From IMG/VR virus record IMGVR_UViG_3300048838_001252, positions 1 to 64,000 of that record: a stretch of DNA of 64,000 nt. One strand, written 5' to 3'. The position numbers and the translations under genes are program-made. The notes below the pieces were generated by a model. That model did not search any database. It saw nothing but the letters and a program-made list of their open reading frames with translations, and was not told the origin of the DNA. Source of the stretch: a virus. How positions within the stretch are numbered: the first letter of the stretch is position 1; each line of letters begins with the position of its first letter. Shown piece after piece: positions 60,234-64,000 of the stretch.

Positions 60234-61424
60234 TTAATGTATTAACAAATATACCCCAAGTACATCTTTTCGATGTGCTGCAGTATCTGCATCTGAAGGT
60301 GTTACGATAACATTCCAAAGATTTGTTCCTTGCTCTGGTTTTTTCAACATTTCGTCAGAAGATATAATTGTATTTCTATCAATATCGTAGAATGTTGCCA
60401 TAAAATCTTTTAACTGATTAAGTGCTTCTGGTGATTTGTAACGGTAAATATTTTTATATTCGGGTTTACCTTGTTTCATTACCTGCTCACCCTTTTTATT
60501 TAGGACTGGTTTCTTAATTACATTAATATAGTCTTTAAAGACATGTTTTGGAACAACATCTGCGTGCTTATCTTTTAGTTTGTCTATTAAATGTGTTTCT
60601 GGAGAACCGGGGTCAACCGAGAACCGGAATACAAAATTATCTGGAACATCTGCTTTTTTTGCAGAAGAAACCATTTTTGTATATGCATAATGTAAAACAT
60701 TTGGCGTTCTTCTTGCAATGTCCATAGCTAATTCAAGGTATTTGTCAGAAATAAAATCTCCAGAATCATGCCATCTAACTATTGTCGTTAAACCCTTTTT
60801 TTCATTGTTAATTCTGGCAGTTTCAATTTCATCAATAACTTTATATCTAAACTCATCCCAATGATTTAAAAGAAAATTTAAAATTCTTGATTTGCTCATT
60901 GCAGCATCATTGTACATTACAGACCTACCTTTTTGCTGAAAACAGTAATCTTTACAATGACCAGCGTTTGGGCAAGTATCCACAACTTTAAATTCTTTAT
61001 TTTTTTCGTCAAAGAACAAACCCTTATATGCAGGTAATGAAATTTTTAATATGTTGGTTTTTCCAACCTTATCATTTGTACCTAAAATTGTTAATGGTCT
61101 TTGCGTAAATTCTTGTGCTAATTTTTTATCGTCAATTACGTTTCCACCCATGTCAACAATTTCAATTGTTTTTTTATGAATGTATGGGTCTTCCCTATCA
61201 CGGGGAGCATCACTTTTTCTTTTATCTGTAATTGTTTGTACATCTGCAGGTCTTAATCCAACCCCCTCAATATCTTCTTCAAGATTAGGGGTTTTCGCAA
61301 AACTTTCTAAATCGATGAAATCGCTACCATCAAAACCCGGTGGTAATGAACCAGCTTCGTTTAATTTCATACCTGCGACTCTTTCCATCATTTCAAAAAG
61401 TCGCTTTTTAGTATCCTTTATCAT
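60234..61424 (-). CDS. GP88-like Cys-motif protein with LNE-type leader
   Basis: Start taken at 61424 (MIKDTKKRLFEMMERVAGMK) because the upstream ATG at 61442 lies inside the late element and the shorter form aligns with the leaders of the next two genes; LNE is at residues 21-23. The 396-residue body has TCPNAGHCKDYCFQQKGR (Cys 151, 157, 161) and VRWHDSGDFISDKYLELAMD (217-236), then HYAYTKM, the pattern of the phage 'gene product 88' family. The cysteines may hold a metal or iron-sulfur centre. Biochemical activity of that family is not established to my knowledge. The leader suggests delivery inside the virion. Confidence 0.65.
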   Translation of the reverse strand: MIKDTKKRLFEMMERVAGMKLNEAGSLPPGFDGSDFIDLESFAKTPNLEEDIEGVGLRPADVQTITDKRKSDAPRDREDPYIHKKTIEIVDMGGNVIDDKKLAQEFTQRPLTILGTNDKVGKTNILKISLPAYKGLFFDEKNKEFKVVDTCPNAGHCKDYCFQQKGRSVMYNDAAMSKSRILNFLLNHWDEFRYKVIDEIETARINNEKKGLTTIVRWHDSGDFISDKYLELAMDIARRTPNVLHYAYTKMVSSAKKADVPDNFVFRFSVDPGSPETHLIDKLKDKHADVVPKHVFKDYINVIKKPVLNKKGEQVMKQGKPEYKNIYRYKSPEALNQLKDFMATFYDIDRNTIISSDEMLKKPEQGTNLWNVIVTPSDADTAAHRKDVLGVYLLIH

Positions 61425-61440
61425 TCTGAAATCATTTTTC

Positions 61441-61449
61441 ATAAATACT
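61441..61449 (-). promoter_or_regulatory. Late-promoter element
   Basis: AGTATTTAT on the minus strand, 16 nt before the ATG at 61424. Confidence 0.7.
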
Positions 61450-61470
61450 TCAATATATTCAAATACAAAT

Positions 61471-61479
61471 AGTATTTAT
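61471..61479 (+). promoter_or_regulatory. Late-promoter element
   Basis: AGTATTTAT followed by A, 18 nt before the ATG at 61498; divergent to the element at 61441. Confidence 0.7.
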
Positions 61480-61497
61480 ATTAAATTCTTGTACAAA

Positions 61498-63354
61498 ATG
61501 AATTTAGAATGCTTAAACGACATAATAACCGATAATTTGGCTATACATATTGACCTAACGAACGTTAAGTCATGGGACTTAAATACGGGGTTCACATCAA
61601 TTAGTTTAACTAAATGGTCTGGTGCAGTTTCTGATAATCTGGACTTAATTGATTTCGGTTTAACTGGTTTTGATAACGGCAGAACCGATAAAATGTGGGA
61701 AGGAATTAAATTTACACCCAAAGATACATTATTTACTATGTATCGTATAGGGTATAACGTAGTTGATAATCCAACAAGCGGTGAAACAAGTGGTGTTACG
61801 GTTTCAACCGAATTTGACTTATATCCAATAAGTGCCATAACCACCGGAGCAAGCGGAAACTACTTTGAACTTGCTGGTGGGTATTTACAAGGATTTTTCA
61901 AATTAGACCAATATAATTACGAACTTCTACCCGCAAGATATAATAATGGTATAACCATAGAAACACTATTATACTTACACCCAAATTCTCAGGGTATTTT
62001 TTACATGATGGGTGCACGTGCGGAAGATAAGTATAATCCATACTTTAGTGGAGAAACCATTACAGGTATCACTTCAACTGGTGTCACTACAAGTTTTGAC
62101 AACTATCTCGATGCTATTAAGGAAAAGGAAACTGTAAAAAGTGGTTTTGGTGTGTATGAAGACAGAATGGAAATAACACCGGAACAAGTAAATCCAATTG
62201 AAAATATAAAAAATAATGTGATTGCTTTTGCAATGACCGAAGATAAAAAATTAGCGTACAAGTACATTAATAATGAAGGATTAGTTGTGGTTAACACATC
62301 GCCTTCTGCAATTAGTAGAACCGGATTTACGTGGATTACGATTGGTTTTGCACCCGATAGCGTGATAGATGACCCAGATTTACTTATTTGTGCAGAACAA
62401 AGAAAAGGAAGATTAACGTTCTATATCAATGGTCGTGCTTTCTGGACATTAAAAGAATTTCCAGAATTCTTTTTCAAATCGTTTGCAAATGACAAAGAAA
62501 AACAAATAGGTGTACCATATTCTATTAGTTGGGGTGGTGGTTCATTTGGATTAAAACACTCGTGGCACTATGATTATCAGACATATAATATCTATACTGG
62601 TCAAGACGATGATTACTTAAACAACACTTTTTTAATTCAAGGAGACCCAATCCCTAACGAATGTAACCCAACACCAAGTGAGCAATATTTACCGGGATTG
62701 TCATTAAGTGCTGATAGTACTACTTTCAGCGTTATTGATGAATGTAATCCAGAGGTAGAAACTCCATTGACTGTAATGAGGATTGAACATACCGGAAATA
62801 CAGCAACAACTTATTTTATTAAGTTCAACCAACCAGTTTCAGTATTATCGAACAGAAATTATGTTGTTGACATGTCAGTATATAACGATAATTTCTTCAC
62901 ATATCTTGCTCAAAATAAGAAAATAACAATTTTGGTTTACAGCGATACTGTAGATGTGAGTATTATAGAAAGTGTTGAATACACCAAGAATTCGTTTGTT
63001 GGTACATGGATGCCACTTAAAACTGTTTTCAGAACTGAAGAAAATAGTGGACAACATTTTGTTTATATTGGTATTCTTATTGAGTCCGACCTCGAATTTA
63101 ATCTAAATTCACCATTATTTGTAAGAGATTTTACATATACTGGTGCTGATATTCTTGTGATTGATGAAAGAAAAGATGATTTGTTGATTGAACAAAACTT
63201 TGACTCAGGCTTCATTGGTGGAATTCAAAAACTACGTATATATGATACAGCGTTGACCTCAACAGAAGTTCTACATAATATCTATTGGGAAACCAGAAAT
63301 AATCCGGGTCAGAACATTGTTGTCAGCAAGGGTGGAAGAATAATATATCGTTAA
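61498..63354 (+). CDS. LamG/ConA-like virion protein (fibre candidate), 618 aa
   Basis: Start taken at 61498 (MNLECLNDIITDNLAIHIDL); the frame is open further upstream, but that part overlaps the opposite gene and precedes the late element. Two concanavalin-A-like beta-sandwich regions can be suspected: FELAGGYLQGFFKLDQYNYE, then ITIETLLYLHPN and RLTFYINGRAFWTL (LamG-type strand), and a C-terminal GGIQKLRIYDTALTSTEV, which is the usual LamG ending. A carbohydrate-binding tail fibre or decoration protein is likely. The downstream zinc-ribbon gene follows with no gap. Confidence 0.65.
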   Translation: MNLECLNDIITDNLAIHIDLTNVKSWDLNTGFTSISLTKWSGAVSDNLDLIDFGLTGFDNGRTDKMWEGIKFTPKDTLFTMYRIGYNVVDNPTSGETSGVTVSTEFDLYPISAITTGASGNYFELAGGYLQGFFKLDQYNYELLPARYNNGITIETLLYLHPNSQGIFYMMGARAEDKYNPYFSGETITGITSTGVTTSFDNYLDAIKEKETVKSGFGVYEDRMEITPEQVNPIENIKNNVIAFAMTEDKKLAYKYINNEGLVVVNTSPSAISRTGFTWITIGFAPDSVIDDPDLLICAEQRKGRLTFYINGRAFWTLKEFPEFFFKSFANDKEKQIGVPYSISWGGGSFGLKHSWHYDYQTYNIYTGQDDDYLNNTFLIQGDPIPNECNPTPSEQYLPGLSLSADSTTFSVIDECNPEVETPLTVMRIEHTGNTATTYFIKFNQPVSVLSNRNYVVDMSVYNDNFFTYLAQNKKITILVYSDTVDVSIIESVEYTKNSFVGTWMPLKTVFRTEENSGQHFVYIGILIESDLEFNLNSPLFVRDFTYTGADILVIDERKDDLLIEQNFDSGFIGGIQKLRIYDTALTSTEVLHNIYWETRNNPGQNIVVSKGGRIIYR

Positions 63355-63558
63355 ATGAGCAGACTACTTGAAATTTACGAAGGCTGGAAAAATTACACGT
63401 TTCCAAATGCTGAAGTTGAAAAGCAAGCCAAGGAAAGAATGAAAATTTGTATAGACTGTAAAATGATAAAGAAAAATAACGTCTGCATGATGTGCGGTTG
63501 TTATATGCCAGCCAAGGTCAGAAGTCCAAAATCCAGTTGTAAGTTAAAAAAATGGTAG
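63355..63558 (+). CDS. Zinc-ribbon protein, 67 aa
   Basis: Cys pairs CIDCKM and CMMCGCYMPAKV, and a last Cys in SSCKLKKW, form a zinc-binding module seen in many small phage proteins (CxxC...CxxCGC...C-K-W). It begins right after the LamG-like gene stop and is presumably cotranscribed. Function unknown; perhaps an assembly factor for the fibre protein. Confidence 0.7.
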   Translation: MSRLLEIYEGWKNYTFPNAEVEKQAKERMKICIDCKMIKKNNVCMMCGCYMPAKVRSPKSSCKLKKW

Positions 63559-63559
63559 T

Positions 63560-63976
63560 TTAAATTGTACTTGTTGTGAGAACATATGAGTTTTCAAGTG
63601 CTTTCCCTTCAAAAACATCATCATCTAAACACATCTTATTGTATTGTTCGAGAATTTTAGTTTCACCGTGAATAATAATTTCGAGACGACCATTCAAACA
63701 TGTAATACAACCAATATATTCTCTCTTTTTAAGGTCAAAATATGCACCCTTGGGAATGTAAAAGAAAATTGTTTTTTCTTGAGGTTTGTCTGTATTAACA
63801 ACCTTTTTATATTTAATTTGGGTATTATCTTCACAGTTGTCCCAATATGTGAAAAAACGAATAATAATACCATCATCAACTTCGTGAACAACAGGAAGTT
63901 GTTGAATTAGCAATTCTTTTCTTTTGTCGATTAAATCATTAATTTTTTTTAATATTTCCCTTTTTTCATTGTTCAT
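63560..63976 (-). CDS. Hypothetical protein with cupin-like segment, 138 aa
   Basis: A helical charged N-terminus (KREILKKINDLIDKRKELLI) is followed by a beta-rich part (TIFFYIPKGAYFDLKKREYI, then CLNGRLEIIIHGETKIL) that resembles a small cupin barrel without the His cluster. Its 3' end lies one base from the convergent zinc-ribbon gene. The upstream region is outside the window. Confidence 0.55.
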   Translation of the reverse strand: MNNEKREILKKINDLIDKRKELLIQQLPVVHEVDDGIIIRFFTYWDNCEDNTQIKYKKVVNTDKPQEKTIFFYIPKGAYFDLKKREYIGCITCLNGRLEIIIHGETKILEQYNKMCLDDDVFEGKALENSYVLTTSTI

Positions 63977-64000
63977 CTTTTTAACAATATGGTGCTTTAC

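Noticed and set aside
61180-61497. N-terminal extension of the LamG-like gene.
   Set aside because: It would overlap the opposite gene by about 250 bases and begin upstream of the late element at 61471; the ATG at 61498 fits better.

Overview
This window looks like about 64 kb of a large T4-like myovirus (contractile tail) that infects a Bacteroidota host, probably Flavobacteriia-like. The phage assignment rests on a nearly full set of T4-type virion proteins: large terminase, portal, prohead protease, scaffold, major capsid protein, neck proteins gp13 and gp15 (gp14 weaker), tail sheath, tail tube, tape measure, a gp26-family tail protein, a gp53-like wedge protein and a gp5-like OB-fold protein. 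The host assignment is an inference. It rests on AT-rich DNA, start codons without a clear Shine-Dalgarno sequence, several promoters matching the Bacteroidota form (TTG, 18-22 nt, TAnnTTTG), and a Bacteroidota-style surface lipoprotein. I saw no tRNA, CRISPR array or insertion sequence.

Layout. Positions 1-2590 (minus): three family-2 glycosyltransferases and a PD-(D/E)XK-like protein behind a host-type promoter. 2644-10321 (minus): baseplate/tail proteins, tape measure and the gp26-family gene. 10479-15151 (plus): PhoH, a HAD-like protein, two more glycosyltransferases and a gp55-like late sigma factor. 15199-18743 (plus): late virion genes ending in the OB-fold baseplate protein. 18764-19552: a RecB/Cas4-like nuclease with its own host-type promoter. 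19602-29562: tail tube, sheath and fibre/baseplate-like proteins, a lipoprotein cargo gene and gp15. 29639-34612 (plus): an early-type operon with KTSC, MazG, dUTPase, ThyA and a GIY-YIG endonuclease. 34624-36295 (minus): neck. 36396-38749 (plus): helicase operon. 38746-43891 (minus): capsid, scaffold and protease. 43987-49466 (plus): giant baseplate protein and transglycosylase. 49488-61424 (minus): putative core protein, portal, terminase, then a block of head/prohead-core-like proteins. 61498-63976: LamG-like fibre protein and small genes.

Two expression programmes can be read from the DNA. Early-type operons start at TTG-N18-22-TAnnTTTG promoters. Almost every virion transcription unit starts with a nine-base element, (A/G/T)GTATTTAT on the coding strand, usually 14-20 nt before the start codon. 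I found about 27 copies, always oriented towards the gene served. It is the reverse complement of the T4 late core TATAAATA and is probably read by the gp55-like sigma factor encoded here.

The strongest unusual signals are: (1) that late element and its orientation; (2) a probable -1 ribosomal frameshift at a run of nine T that fuses the gp26-family protein to a 59-aa downstream frame just before the tape measure gene; (3) three neighbouring proteins sharing an N-terminal leader (KxRLFEVM...LNE) ending in a T4-type prohead protease site, one of which carries a GP88-like cysteine domain and so may be an internal virion cargo enzyme; (4) two isolated cargo genes with near-identical promoters; (5) a possible small RNA between the terminase gene and its upstream neighbour.
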